Shown here one piece after another: positions 8,292 to 16,458 of a stretch of 64,000 bases of DNA. The notes beneath the pieces are model-generated. The model ran no database searches and was not told the DNA's origin. It saw nothing but the letters and a program-made list of their open reading frames with translations. Position numbers and translations under genes: made by a program. How positions within the stretch are numbered: the first letter of the stretch is position 1; each line of letters opens with the position of its first letter. The stretch is from an uncultured Gammaproteobacteria bacterium (GTDB lineage: Bacteria > Pseudomonadota > Gammaproteobacteria > HK1), in contig OY282353.1 of the NCBI GenBank assembly GCA_958295465.1, forward strand, positions 3,959,001 to 4,023,000, read 5' to 3'.

Positions 8292-8524
8292 ACGCTCCTC
8301 CGCACCTCGCACGGATACGACCGGAGCGGGACCGAGCCGCTCACCGGGTCCGCCTGTTCCGCCCCGGACAGTCGCAACGCGACCGGCACAGTGCGCACCT
8401 GCCCCGGACACGAGTGTCCTGTATGTCGCCTTCAGCCATCGCGGCCTCCCTGGTCCGGCGTGTTCAGGGCTGGAATCTTCGAGCGATCCTTCGCCATTTT
8501 GTACGAGAGTCCGGTCACGGGAGG

Positions 8525-8971
8525 TCATTCTCCCGGAAGCAGGAAGTGGGCATGGGCGGCCGCCACCAGCTTGCCGGGGTCCGACTGCCACGCATCGACC
8601 CGCACGTTCGCGACCCGGCGGCCCTGGCGGATGATGACCCCCCGGGCGAACGTGTCCTCGAGCAGGCATGGGCGGAGGTAGTCGATCGAGATGTTGACGA
8701 TTTTCGGCCGGCGATCGAGCCCGAGCCCCAGCTCGAAGAAGAGCTGCATGAGCGCGGCGTGCTCCAGCAGCGCCCCCACCGCGCCTCCGTGGATCATCGG
8801 CATGACGGGATTGCCGACGTTGCCGGCGTCCTTGCGCAGGATCGTGAGCGCCCGCCCGTCCCGGATCTCGACGTCCAGGTGGATGAAGCCCGCGTAGGGA
8901 AGCTCGCGGTTGAGGCCGGAAAAGCCTTCCCGCACGCCGGGCCGGCGGGCGCCGTGGACGGGCTCGGACAT
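8525..8971 (-). CDS. Hotdog-fold thioesterase (PaaI-like)
   Basis: A 148-residue acyl-CoA thioesterase-type protein. The PaaI pattern is visible as MIHGGAVGALLEHAAL (HGG loop leading into the long helix) followed by NISIDYLRPCLLEDTF. Its start codon shares one base with the stop of the upstream thioesterase gene (tgatg at 8969-8973), so the two are probably translationally coupled and the products may form a heteromer. The substrate is unknown. Position beside the split decarboxylase and flavoprotein suggests a role in clearing a CoA intermediate of the same pathway. Confidence 0.85.
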   Translation of the reverse strand: MSEPVHGARRPGVREGFSGLNRELPYAGFIHLDVEIRDGRALTILRKDAGNVGNPVMPMIHGGAVGALLEHAALMQLFFELGLGLDRRPKIVNISIDYLRPCLLEDTFARGVIIRQGRRVANVRVDAWQSDPGKLVAAAHAHFLLPGE

Positions 8972-9438
8972 CAGGGGGCGCGCATCGAGAGCCCGAGGCT
9001 GCCGATCATGAACGATGCGGCGCAATGCGCGACCTGGTTCCCGGGATCATCCTGGTAGGCGGATGCGCGGACGAACGCGATCCGGCGGGTGAGCCGATAG
9101 AGCTCGGCGCTGGCGTAGAGCCGTTGGTCCGGCTCCGCCGGCTTCAGGTAGTCGATGCGCATGTCGAGGGTGGCGAGCGACATCCCCTCGGGGATGGAGG
9201 TGTACACCGCGGCGCCCGCGGTCGCGTCGATCAGGGTGGTGACCACTCCGCCGTGCAGCACCCCCCGGCTCGGGTCGCCGACCAGCTCGGGGCGGAACTC
9301 GATGTACATGGTGCAGCGTCCCGGCGCCATCTCGACCATGCGGATGCCGAGCTTCGCGTTGTGCGGCAATGATTCGAGCACTGCCCCGATGCGTTTCGCA
9401 TCGTCCGCGGGAAGAGGGATGTCGGTGGACGCGGACAT
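8971..9438 (-). CDS. Hotdog-fold thioesterase (PaaI-like)
   Basis: A 155-residue paralogue of the next gene, with VLHGGVVTTLIDATAGAAVY as the PaaI signature and DMRIDYLKPAEPDQRLYA as the following strand. Proteins of this type hydrolyse acyl-CoA thioesters, often phenylacetyl- or hydroxybenzoyl-CoA derivatives, and are cytoplasmic. It is the first gene of the tight pair at 8525-9438. The two copies differ clearly, so this is an old duplication rather than an assembly artefact. The substrate cannot be predicted. Confidence 0.87.
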   Translation of the reverse strand: MSASTDIPLPADDAKRIGAVLESLPHNAKLGIRMVEMAPGRCTMYIEFRPELVGDPSRGVLHGGVVTTLIDATAGAAVYTSIPEGMSLATLDMRIDYLKPAEPDQRLYASAELYRLTRRIAFVRASAYQDDPGNQVAHCAASFMIGSLGLSMRAP

Positions 9439-9634
9439 GGCACGGGGGCGGGAAGGCGGCGGGAGTATACCGGTCCCATGCGGCTTGGCGACGGGCGTGC
9501 GCGGATCGCCCCGGACGGGAAATGCGGGTACACCGTCCGGATGGAGGCACTTTCGCTCCCCCTCGCATTCGGCACGCGTCCCGACCGTGCGGCACCGGCG
9601 CAGCGGCGCAGCGGCGCAGCGGGCGGACAGGGGG

Positions 9635-9796
9635 TCAGGGCTCGACGTCGCGCGGCTCGGCCTCGCCGAGCTCGGGGGTGGGACCCGGATAGTACGGCAG
9701 CCGATCGATGCGGGGTGTCCAGGCCCCGGTGTCGATCAGCGTCCGGACGTGGTTCGCGATCTCTTCCAGTGTCGCGAACCAGACCCGGCCCTCCAT
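9635..9796 (-). pseudogene. 3' end of a polysaccharide deacetylase gene (truncated)
   Basis: Reading the minus strand into the stop at 9635 gives about 53 residues starting GRVWFATLEEIANHVRTLID and ending in an acidic tail DVEP. This resembles the C-terminus of PuuE-type polysaccharide deacetylases (NodB-homology proteins), where a VWFATxEEIAxH segment is common. The similarity stops at about 9796, exactly where a transposase-like frame on the other strand begins, so the upstream part of the gene appears to have been lost to an insertion or deletion. The assignment rests on a remembered motif and needs a database search. Confidence 0.5.
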
Positions 9797-10031
9797 CTAT
9801 CACCACAAGCCCATCCGCGCCGAAGGCCATCTGCTCATCTCCGTCATCGCCTGTCAACTCGTCCAGGTAATTCGCCGGCGCCTGCGCCAAACCGGCCGGT
9901 GCGCCAGTTGGACCACCCTTCGCCGGACCCTGGAAGGACAACAACGCATTACCGCCACCTTCCGCCAAACCGACGGGCGCACCCTGCACGTGCGCAAAGA
10001 TGGGCTGACATTGAAGCGCTTTCTCCCTTGA
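9797..10031 (+). mobile_element. Remnant of an IS transposase C-terminus
   Basis: About 77 codons ending at the tga at 10029-10031 read as the C-terminal part of an IS4/IS1634-type DDE transposase: HHKPIRAEGHLLISVIACQL, then SWTTLRRTLEGQQRITATFR and GRTLHVRKDGLTLKR. The N-terminal catalytic part is absent; upstream the frame enters the antisense of the truncated deacetylase gene. No terminal inverted repeats or target duplications were recognised. It is a dead insertion-sequence remnant and marks the left end of a region of gene decay that resumes at 10987. Confidence 0.65.
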
Positions 10032-10103
10032 ATATGGGATCGGGCGCCAGCATATGACGGAGCGCGCCTCGGACGTGCCGGGGAAACTTCCAAGGACATC
10101 CAG

Positions 10104-10865
10104 ATGATCAGCCTCCCTCCCCGCAGTCGCCGGATACCCATCGCCGCCGTCGCCGCGCTCGCTCTCTCCGGCTGCGCCACCACCATGACCGGTTCCGGTG
10201 ATTCGGCAGGCGATCCGGCCGACCCGTGGGAGCCCGTGAACCGCAAGACCTACACGTTCAACGACACGCTGGACCGGGCGTTGTTGAAGCCCGTCTCCAG
10301 GCTGTACCTCGAGCTTCCGGGCGGATTGCGCAACAGCGTCGGGAACTTCTTCGACAACCTCGCCTATCCCGGCACCGCCGTCAACCAGCTCCTCCAGGGC
10401 AAGGTCGAACTCGCGATGGAGGACTCCATGCGGTTCGTGGTCAACAGCACCCTGGGCATCGGCGGCCTGTTCGACGTATCGACCGGACTCGGTCTCGAAC
10501 GGCACGAGGAGGATTTCGGCCAGACGCTCGGAGCATGGGGGATGGGAGCGGGGAACTTCGTCAACCTCCCGCTCTTCGGGCCGAGCTCGGTGCGGGACGT
10601 GCCGGGCCTCGTCGTCGATGCGTTCACCAACGTGATGACCTACGTCTCGCTGCCGGTGCTTCCCCTCACGGCGCTGGAGATGGTCAATACCAGGGCGGAA
10701 CTCACGGACGTCATCGAGTTGCGGGATCAGGCGCTCGATCCTTACGCCTTCACCCGGGAGGCGTACCTCCAGCGGCGGGAATTCCTCATCCACGACGGCA
10801 ACCCGCCGCTCGACGCCTTCGACGAGGAAGACGAGGAAGACGAGGAAGGCGAAAAGTTGGAGTAG
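10104..10865 (+). CDS. mlaA: MlaA/VacJ outer-membrane lipoprotein
   Basis: A 253-residue lipoprotein of the Mla pathway, which removes misplaced phospholipids from the outer leaflet of the outer membrane and passes them to MlaC. The signal ends in a lipobox (AALALSGC, lipidated Cys24). The mature protein carries DPWEPVNRKTYTFNDTLDR and the central MlaA core (FVNLPLFGPSSVRDVPG). The C-terminal tail is unusually acidic (DEEDEEDEEGEKLE). aagga lies about 7 bases before the ATG. No mlaFEDCB genes are near. It lies intact between decayed genes on both sides. Confidence 0.93.
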   Translation: MISLPPRSRRIPIAAVAALALSGCATTMTGSGDSAGDPADPWEPVNRKTYTFNDTLDRALLKPVSRLYLELPGGLRNSVGNFFDNLAYPGTAVNQLLQGKVELAMEDSMRFVVNSTLGIGGLFDVSTGLGLERHEEDFGQTLGAWGMGAGNFVNLPLFGPSSVRDVPGLVVDAFTNVMTYVSLPVLPLTALEMVNTRAELTDVIELRDQALDPYAFTREAYLQRREFLIHDGNPPLDAFDEEDEEDEEGEKLE

Positions 10866-10986
10866 GCAGACCGGAGCGGCGGCCCGGCCGCATGCATGGC
10901 GAGCGCGGCCGGCCCCGTCCCTCCCCCACCACTCCCCCACCGATCGACGCGGGATCGATCCTCGCCGCTCCCGCGGGAACGCAGGC

Positions 10987-11505
10987 ATGGCCCGGTACGT
11001 CTACACCATGAACCGCGTCACCAAGGTGGCGCCGCCGAGGCGTGAAATCCTCAAGGACATCTCCCCGTCGTTCTTTCCGGGCGCTAAGATCGGGGTGCTC
11101 GGCCTGAACGGGGCCGGGAAGTCGTCGCTGCTGCGCATCATGGCGGGGTTGGACCGGGACCACCACGGGGAGGCGCGTCCCCGGCCGGGGCTCCGGGTGG
11201 GGTACCTGCCGCAGGAACCGGCCCTCGACCTCGCGAAGGACGTGCGCGGCAACGTCGAGGAGGGTGTGGGCGAGATCAAGCGGTTGCTCGAACGCTTCGA
11301 CGTGATCGGCGCCCGCTTCGCGGAGCCGCTCGACGACGGGGAGATGAACGCGCTCCTCGAAGAGCAGGGCCGGCTCCAGGACGCGATCGACGCGGCGGGA
11401 GGATGGGAGATCGACCGGCGGCTCGAAGTCGCGGCGGAGGCGTTGCGGCTCCCGCTCTGGGAGGCTCCGGTCGAGCACCTCTCGGGCGGCGAGCGGTGCG
11501 TGTGA
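10987..11505 (+). pseudogene. ettA: Truncated ettA (ABC-F translation factor)
   Basis: The first 170 residues of EttA, an ABC-F ATPase that gates ribosome entry into elongation; the full protein is about 555 residues. The start MARYVYTMNRVTKVAPPRRE and Walker A GLNGAGKSS (39-47) are intact, but homology stops at the first ABC signature LSGGER (about 165-170) and a stop follows two codons later. From about 11500 the DNA is instead similar, on the opposite strand, to hipA. The second ATPase domain and linker are missing, so the product cannot be functional EttA. A complete copy presumably exists elsewhere in the genome. Confidence 0.85.
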
Positions 11506-11645
11506 GGCAGTCCTCGAGTGACGGTCCTCCGTCCTTCTGGTATTTCCCGCGTGTGCCGAGCGCCTGTGCGAAGTCCTCCTGGTGGATCCCGCTCCCGTCT
11601 TCACTGCGGTCGAACCGCTCGATTCCGGTCACCGCCGAAAAGTGA
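11504..11645 (-). pseudogene. hipA-type kinase fragment
   Basis: About 47 codons on the minus strand read IERFDRSEDGSGIHQEDFAQ followed by ALG, KY and DGGPSLEDC, a conserved stretch of HipA-type Ser/Thr kinases (the xERYDR...xxHQEDFCQALG region). Neither the earlier N-terminal region nor the catalytic kinase domain is present. The fragment is joined at about 11500 to the truncated ettA on the other strand, and upstream it runs directly out of a small gene that follows parA. It is a dead toxin fragment inside a recombination scar. Confidence 0.7.
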
Positions 11646-11739
11646 TCGGCTTGGCCCGGAATACGCAGGATGGGGGGGCGGTGGTCGGCGCGGCCGCGGC
11701 CTTCTTCAAGGCGTCTCCGAGTCCGGCTTTCTTCGTCAT
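11629..11739 (-). pseudogene. Truncated small partition-associated gene
   Basis: A 36-codon frame starting MTKKAGLGDALKKAAAAPTT with a strong Shine-Dalgarno sequence (ggaggag, about 7 bases ahead). It lies directly downstream of the parA pseudogene on the same strand. Intact plasmid or island loci often carry here a small ribbon-helix-helix protein with such a Lys/Ala-rich start. The expected DNA-binding part is missing; the frame ends as the DNA enters the hipA fragment. I interpret it as a decapitated ParB-like or RHH gene. Confidence 0.45.
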
Positions 11740-11789
11740 CGTCAATCTCCTCCTGTGAGCAGGTCGGGTTGTCTCGCGTGCTGGCAGGT

Positions 11790-12249
11790 TCATTCGTGGA
11801 GGCGTGCGATTTCGCGGGCCGCCTTCCCCGCGGGTTCGAACTCCTGAACCCCTTGCCCGGCCGTCATGGCGTGGACGAAGGCGGTGCGGTGTCCGATCCG
11901 CTCTGGCGCGACGGTGAAGCCGTGGGCGTGCAGGGCGTCATGGGCTTTGCCGGCGAGCGAGCCTCGGGCCCGGGACTGCGGCGAGGATGGCGGCGACCGG
12001 GGTGCTGGCGAGGGTGGCGATGTCGCGCGAGGCGGTGACGGCGCGCAAGTCGAGGATCGAGGGCTGGCAGGGGACCAGGACCAAGTCGGCCGTGCGGGCC
12101 GCGGCCCGCACGGCGGATTCGGCGTGCGGGGCGGTGTCGATGAGGGTGAGTGCTGCGCCGTGCTCGCGGGCGGTGGCGAGGACGTCGTCGAGGCGTGCGG
12201 CCTGGGCGGACACTACTACGGGGGTTTCAGCCTGGCGGTGGTCGGACTA
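11790..12249 (-). pseudogene. parA partition ATPase pseudogene
   Basis: Minus-strand homology to plasmid-type ParA: SDHRQAETPVVVSAQAARLD, LIDTAPHAESAVRAAARTAD and LVPCQPSILDLRAVTASRD. At 11954-11961 a 4-bp tandem duplication (cgagcgag) shifts the frame; reading on in the new frame restores the family C-terminus GKAHDALHAHGFTVAPERIG ... REIARLHE with a stop at 11790-11792. At 12247-12249 an in-frame TAG stands where a Trp precedes SDHR in relatives. The N-terminal part with Walker A is not found. At least two lesions plus N-terminal loss make this a clear pseudogene of a plasmid or integrative element. Confidence 0.8.
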
Positions 12250-12626
12250 GGCGGACGTCGGCCTCCAGCCCGCAGCCGGTCCAGTTGCCGGTCTCGGCCT
12301 CGTCGGTGGTAGTCTCGCCGGACGCGTTGCGGAACGGGGGCTCGGGGGCTGTCTGCCCGGTCATCCTGTTGTGAGCTCTGTATACTCCACTCGATACCCC
12401 ACATGAAAGACTTTACCAAACGATTTTCAACTGTGATCAAGCGGTTTCATCCATGAATGTTCCGGGACGGTAGCCGATTGATTTTAGCTGGGAAATCACG
12501 TGAATGGGCGGAGAATTCAAGGACTTGCGGATTGATGGAGGAAAGTGCATCCGAGAAGCCCGCGTTCCCAGGTGCTGCACCAATTCCCATCCGCGTTTTC
12601 GAGCCGAGCCGGGTCGGCTCCGGAGG

Positions 12627-13412
12627 TCACTTGGCGTCGCGCCACGCCAGCCATTCCTTCACCGCGCCGAAGTCGAACTCGGGGCCGGCGACCCCCACCG
12701 TGATCTCGTCGGCGCCGGCATCGGCGATCGCATCGGCCTGGTCGAGCGCTTTGGCGTCCACGCCGATGGTCCGGTCGATGGATTTCGGATCACGCCCGAT
12801 CTTCGCGCACCAAGCGTCGAGCACCCCGTTCTTGTGCCGCACCTGTTCGGCCGGCGTGCGCCTGCCGGTGCTGTCGCTCGCGAATCCATGCCAGATATCC
12901 GCGTGCTCGGCGGTCAGACGCAGGGTGACCTTCTCGCCTCCGCCCCCGATCATCAGGGGCAGCGGACCCTTCGGCGGCGGGTTGAGCTTGCCGAGCCGGG
13001 CCTTCATGCGCGGGATCGCCGCCGCGAGATCCTTCAGCCGGCTCGCCGCGGTGCCGAATTCGTAGCCGTACTCGTCGTAGTCGCGCTCGAACCATCCCGA
13101 CCCGATGCCGAGGATGAAGCGCCCTCCCGAGACGTGGTCGATGGTGCGGGCCATGTCCGCGAGCAGTTCCGGGTTACGGTACGAGTTGCAGGCGACGAGC
13201 GGCCCGAAGCGGATCGTGGACGTTGCCTCCGCGAGCGCCGCGAGCATCGTGAAGCACTCGAAGTGCGCGCCACCGGAGTCTCCGAACAGCGGAAAGAAAT
13301 GGTCCCAGGTATAGACGCGGTCCGCGCCGGCCTCCTCCGCGGTCAGGAAGGCGCGGCGGATGTCGGCGAATTCGCAATGCTGGGGATACACCTGAACGGC
13401 GATTCGGGTCAT
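12627..13412 (-). CDS. LLM-class (F420-type) oxidoreductase
   Basis: A 261-residue luciferase-like monooxygenase-fold protein (TIM barrel), starting MTRIAVQVYPQHCEFADIRR. Features of the F420-dependent branch include TWDHFFPLFG, GSGWFERDYDEYGYEFG and PLPLMIGGGGEK. Such enzymes move hydride with F420 or reduced flavin as cofactor; cofactor and substrate are not determined by these motifs. The gene lies downstream of an orphan solute-binding protein on the same strand with a 160-bp gap, so it may form an uptake-plus-conversion pair. A second, different LLM protein is at 44967-45995. Confidence 0.85.
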   Translation of the reverse strand: MTRIAVQVYPQHCEFADIRRAFLTAEEAGADRVYTWDHFFPLFGDSGGAHFECFTMLAALAEATSTIRFGPLVACNSYRNPELLADMARTIDHVSGGRFILGIGSGWFERDYDEYGYEFGTAASRLKDLAAAIPRMKARLGKLNPPPKGPLPLMIGGGGEKVTLRLTAEHADIWHGFASDSTGRRTPAEQVRHKNGVLDAWCAKIGRDPKSIDRTIGVDAKALDQADAIADAGADEITVGVAGPEFDFGAVKEWLAWRDAK

Positions 13413-13572
13413 GAACTCGGTTTCCTGTGTCGCAAGGGATATGGGTTCGGGGACGGATGCGGCGGTCCGTAGCGGGGGCCGCCTTTCTTCCTCTCCCGGG
13501 TTCCGGGTTGACGAAGTCCGCGGCCGGAACTGCGGCTTCGTTCAAGCGTTCAGCCTTTCACCACGCCCGGCG

Positions 13573-14631
13573 CTACTTCGCCATCCAGGTCGCCATGCGG
13601 GCCGAGAGGCTCTCGCGGTGGTCCGCCCAGAACGCCTCATCCATGAGGAAGTAGTGCTGGGTGTTCTGCGGGGCGGTCGGCAGGTGCGGAAGGATGTCCG
13701 GGTTCACGAACTTGTCCGCGCCCTTCACCATCGGGCCGTAGGCGATGTAGTTCGTCTGGTCGCCCTGCCGGTCGGGACGCGACGCGAAGGCGAGGAACTT
13801 CCACGCGAGATCCTTTTCCGGGTGGTCCTTCGGCACGAACCAGTAGTCGAAGTCGAGCCCCTGGCCGTTCCACACGATCGCGAAGGGCTGGCCGTCGTCG
13901 ACCATCGCGTTGTAGAAGCGCCCGTTCCAGCCCGAGGACATCACCACTTCCTTGTCCGCGAGGAGCTGTGGGGCGTGGGCGCCGGTCTCCCAGTACAGAA
14001 GGTGATCCTTGATCTCGCCCATCTTCGCGAACGCGCGATCGATGCCGCCCGGGGAGCGCAGCACCTTGTAGACGTCGGCGGGAGGCACGCCGTCGGCGAT
14101 GAGCGCGAACTCGAGCGTGCCCTGCGGTTTGTTCGCTCTCAAGGCGCGCTTGCCGGGGTACTTCTCGACGTTCCAGAAATCCGCCCAGGACTTCGGCGGG
14201 TCGTTCGGGAACATGTCGGTGCGGTAGGCGAACACGGTGCCGTAGGCGATGGTGGCAATCCCGCATTCGGTCGAGCCGCCGGGCAGGAAGTCGTCGGGGG
14301 ACATCCCCGTCGCCTCCCAGTCGATGGGCTCGAGGAGACCTTCGTCGCAACCGGCGACCGCCACCGCGACGGAGCCGTCGAGGACGTGGCTCTTGTAGTT
14401 GCCGGTCTCGACCATCCCCCGGATGATGGCGACGCTCCCGTCCCATTCGTCCTCGAGGATGGTGAGGCCGGTCTCCTTCATGAACGGCTCGTAGTAGGCC
14501 TTGCGCTGGCTCATGCTGTACGAGCCGCCCCATGACGTGATCGTCAACTTCTGGGCGATGACCGTCTGTGGCACGGAGGCCGCGAGCAGCGCGATCGCCG
14601 CGCCGGCGGCCAGGATGTGCTTCATTCTCAT
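13573..14631 (-). CDS. Extracellular solute-binding protein (polyamine type)
   Basis: A 352-residue periplasmic binding protein. Signal peptide at about 1-26 (ILAAGAAIALLAASVPQTVIAQ), then KLTITSWGGSYSMSQRKAYY, the hallmark start of family-1/8 spermidine/putrescine-type binding proteins. Later parts (WADFWNVEKYPGKRAL, PEKDLAWKFLAFASRPD) fit the same group. Start at 14631 is set by aaggag eight bases before MRMKHIL. No permease or ATPase genes flank it, so it is an orphan component, perhaps after local gene loss, given a second solute-binding fragment at 15479-15649. The ligand is unknown. Confidence 0.88.
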   Translation of the reverse strand: MRMKHILAAGAAIALLAASVPQTVIAQKLTITSWGGSYSMSQRKAYYEPFMKETGLTILEDEWDGSVAIIRGMVETGNYKSHVLDGSVAVAVAGCDEGLLEPIDWEATGMSPDDFLPGGSTECGIATIAYGTVFAYRTDMFPNDPPKSWADFWNVEKYPGKRALRANKPQGTLEFALIADGVPPADVYKVLRSPGGIDRAFAKMGEIKDHLLYWETGAHAPQLLADKEVVMSSGWNGRFYNAMVDDGQPFAIVWNGQGLDFDYWFVPKDHPEKDLAWKFLAFASRPDRQGDQTNYIAYGPMVKGADKFVNPDILPHLPTAPQNTQHYFLMDEAFWADHRESLSARMATWMAK

Positions 14632-15001
14632 TGGCTGATCTCCTTGATGGAAGGGGGCCCCGGGGTTCCAGTCGCGTGACCGGTCCCTGCCGCGCCGGAC
14701 GGTGCCGGCTGACTTGTGACGGGGCGGGCTCGGACCTCGCGGATGGATATTGAACGATTCGCGGGACGTTGCCAATCGGGCGCCGGGCGGAAGCCCTGCA
14801 CGTCCCCGCACTGCGCCGAGTGCTATGCTCATCCTCGTCATCCGTGGCCGACCGGGAGGGATAAGCGTCGATGGACGCCGCCGTGCGACCCTGGCGGAAA
14901 GCGCCACTTCCACCGTCGCATCCCCTCGATGGCCGCGCCGATGCGGCCGGCTGGCATAAGACGGCTCGGGCGCCGGACACGCGCGTGGGCCGCCCGTTGC
15001 G
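14632..15001. other. Intergenic region, no gene seen
   Basis: This 370-bp segment separates the solute-binding protein (minus) from a frameshifted gene (plus). Translations in all frames are Arg/Pro-rich and show no recognisable family. It probably carries the promoter of the minus-strand gene. Confidence 0.45.
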
Positions 15002-15537
15002 ATGCGCACCGCCGCTGTCGCCCTCGTGCTGCTCCTCGCGGCGTTGCTGATCGTCCGCGAGCGCCTTCACGATCGCTCGCCGAGCGTGCTGCGCGACACC
15101 GCGGGCGAGCTCGACCGGCTCGAAGCCGCTACCGGTTCAGCCTCCCGCCGAGCGGCTTCGAGCCGGGGCATCTCCTGTTCGGCACCCTGAAGAACGAGCA
15201 GCTCCAGCATCCGCCGTACATCGCGATCGGCATCTACGCTTACCGGCGTTTCCTCATTCTGCCGAGGCGCGAGCGCGAGGCGATCCGCGCCGGTATCGAG
15301 GCCTCGGTGTGGCCGGTCGAGCGCTGGATCGCCGCCCTCGCCGAGCGTCCGCCGGGCTTCCTCTGCATCGGGGGGTCGCACCAGGACAGCTACCGCGACT
15401 TCCTCGCCCTCCGCTTCTTCGCGGCGTATCCCGTCGACGTGCTCTACCTCGAGGCGGTGGATCGCGCAGTCCCCTGGCTCACGCTGAGGAGCGACTTCGG
15501 GGAGCTCGATGCGGTTCCGGATCGAGGTCCGGTTTGA
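15002..15537 (+). pseudogene. Frameshifted gene, membrane-anchored protein of unknown family
   Basis: The first frame (from 15002) gives MRTAAVALVLLLAALLIVRE, a signal anchor, then RLHDRSPSVLRDTAGELDRL. At about 15120-15128 the coding potential passes to another frame, which continues RYRFSLPPSGFEPGHLLFGT, LKNEQLQHPPYIAIGIYAYR and GFLCIGGSHQDSYRDFLALR to the stop at 15537. Joined, the product would be about 178 residues: one N-terminal membrane helix and a soluble domain. Codon use is coding-like on both sides of the break. One missing base would explain it, so a true frameshift mutation or a sequence error are both possible. I do not recognise the family. Confidence 0.55.
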
Positions 15538-15649
15538 CGCTGAGTGTCGCGAACTCGAGCACCCCTCCCATCTTCTGGGCCATGGCCGAACAGGCGCGCA
15601 ACGAAAGCGCCAGAGCGGCGGCGGTCAACAGCGAAAACTGCCTGGACAT
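15479..15649 (-). pseudogene. Start of a peptide-type solute-binding protein gene (truncated)
   Basis: From an ATG at 15649 with a strong Shine-Dalgarno sequence (gaggagg, about 6 bases ahead), the minus strand encodes a signal peptide MSRQFSLLTAAALALSLRAC and then QKMGGVLEFATLSVKPDLDP, which looks like the mature N-terminus of an oligopeptide/dipeptide-binding protein. After about 40 residues the frame runs antisense into the frameshifted gene at 15002-15537 and stops. The rest of the protein is missing, so only the 5' end remains. Confidence 0.5.
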
Positions 15650-16458
15650 GGTCTGCCTCCTCATTTCCTGGGCGTCCCTGTCGTCGAGCGGGCGGCGGCC
15701 GTCCGTCACCGGACAGGCTTCCCCCGTGGTGTCGTTGAACCTGTGCAAAATCGCACGAGAACTGCTACCGTCCGTCGAGGTGCAGGTCTGAAACCGAATA
15801 CTCCAAGTGCACTCGGCCCTGTGTATGCAGGAGCGCAGCATGGCGTGTGTCTACACGTCGGGCCATTCGGTGACACACTGCTGGCGAAGTGTTGTGCAGA
15901 CGCCAAAAAATTTCTCTAACTCTTTGATTCTGAATGTCAATCTGAGATCAGCACCCGTCCGTCGTTGCATATAACGGGCTTCATCGAGGACCGGGAGTAA
16001 CCCATCCCGCTCTTTCAGAGTCCTGATGGCCGATCCGGCTCAGGCCCTGCCGAGGCAGGGCTCGAACGTCCCCTCATTTTCGAGCTTGAAACATAGGGCT
16101 TTCTTCGCGATATCCCGTTCGAACCGAGCGATTTCAGCTCTCCGTGGCGCTCCCTTGAGATCAATTATTTGCTTCAAGTGCAGATGAATATTGATGAATC
16201 AATAAATTACAGACGATTTCTAATGTAATAAATGAAGAAATCTCCAAGGAGGCAGGGGAGAGACGAGCGGCGGCGAGTCGCGGTCCCGCGACCTTGCCGT
16301 CGTGTGGCAGGCCGCGTGACTCGTCGAGGACGCCTGCCGCATGTCCGGACCACGCATGTCTTTCAGGCGATGAGACATACCGACACCGCCGAGACTCGGA
16401 CCATGGCGAACGTCGAGGACGCCAGGCACGGGCCCTGCCGGAAGGCTCGACCGCTCCC
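15650..16458. other. Long intergenic region with AT-rich patch and hairpin
   Basis: No convincing gene. It includes an unusually AT-rich stretch at about 15900-15930 and another at 16160-16240 in an otherwise GC-rich genome, and a hairpin gccctgcc/ggcagggc at 16043-16060 without a T-run. A 50-codon minus-strand frame ending at 16040 (ERDIAKKALCFKLENEGTFE) might be a gene remnant but is not recognised. The AT-rich patches may contain the promoter of the UDP-sugar operon that starts at 16459. Confidence 0.45.

Noticed and set aside
9478..9870. Plus-strand frame across the deacetylase remnant
   Set aside because: Its translation is Arg-rich without family resemblance and overlaps two better-supported remnants.
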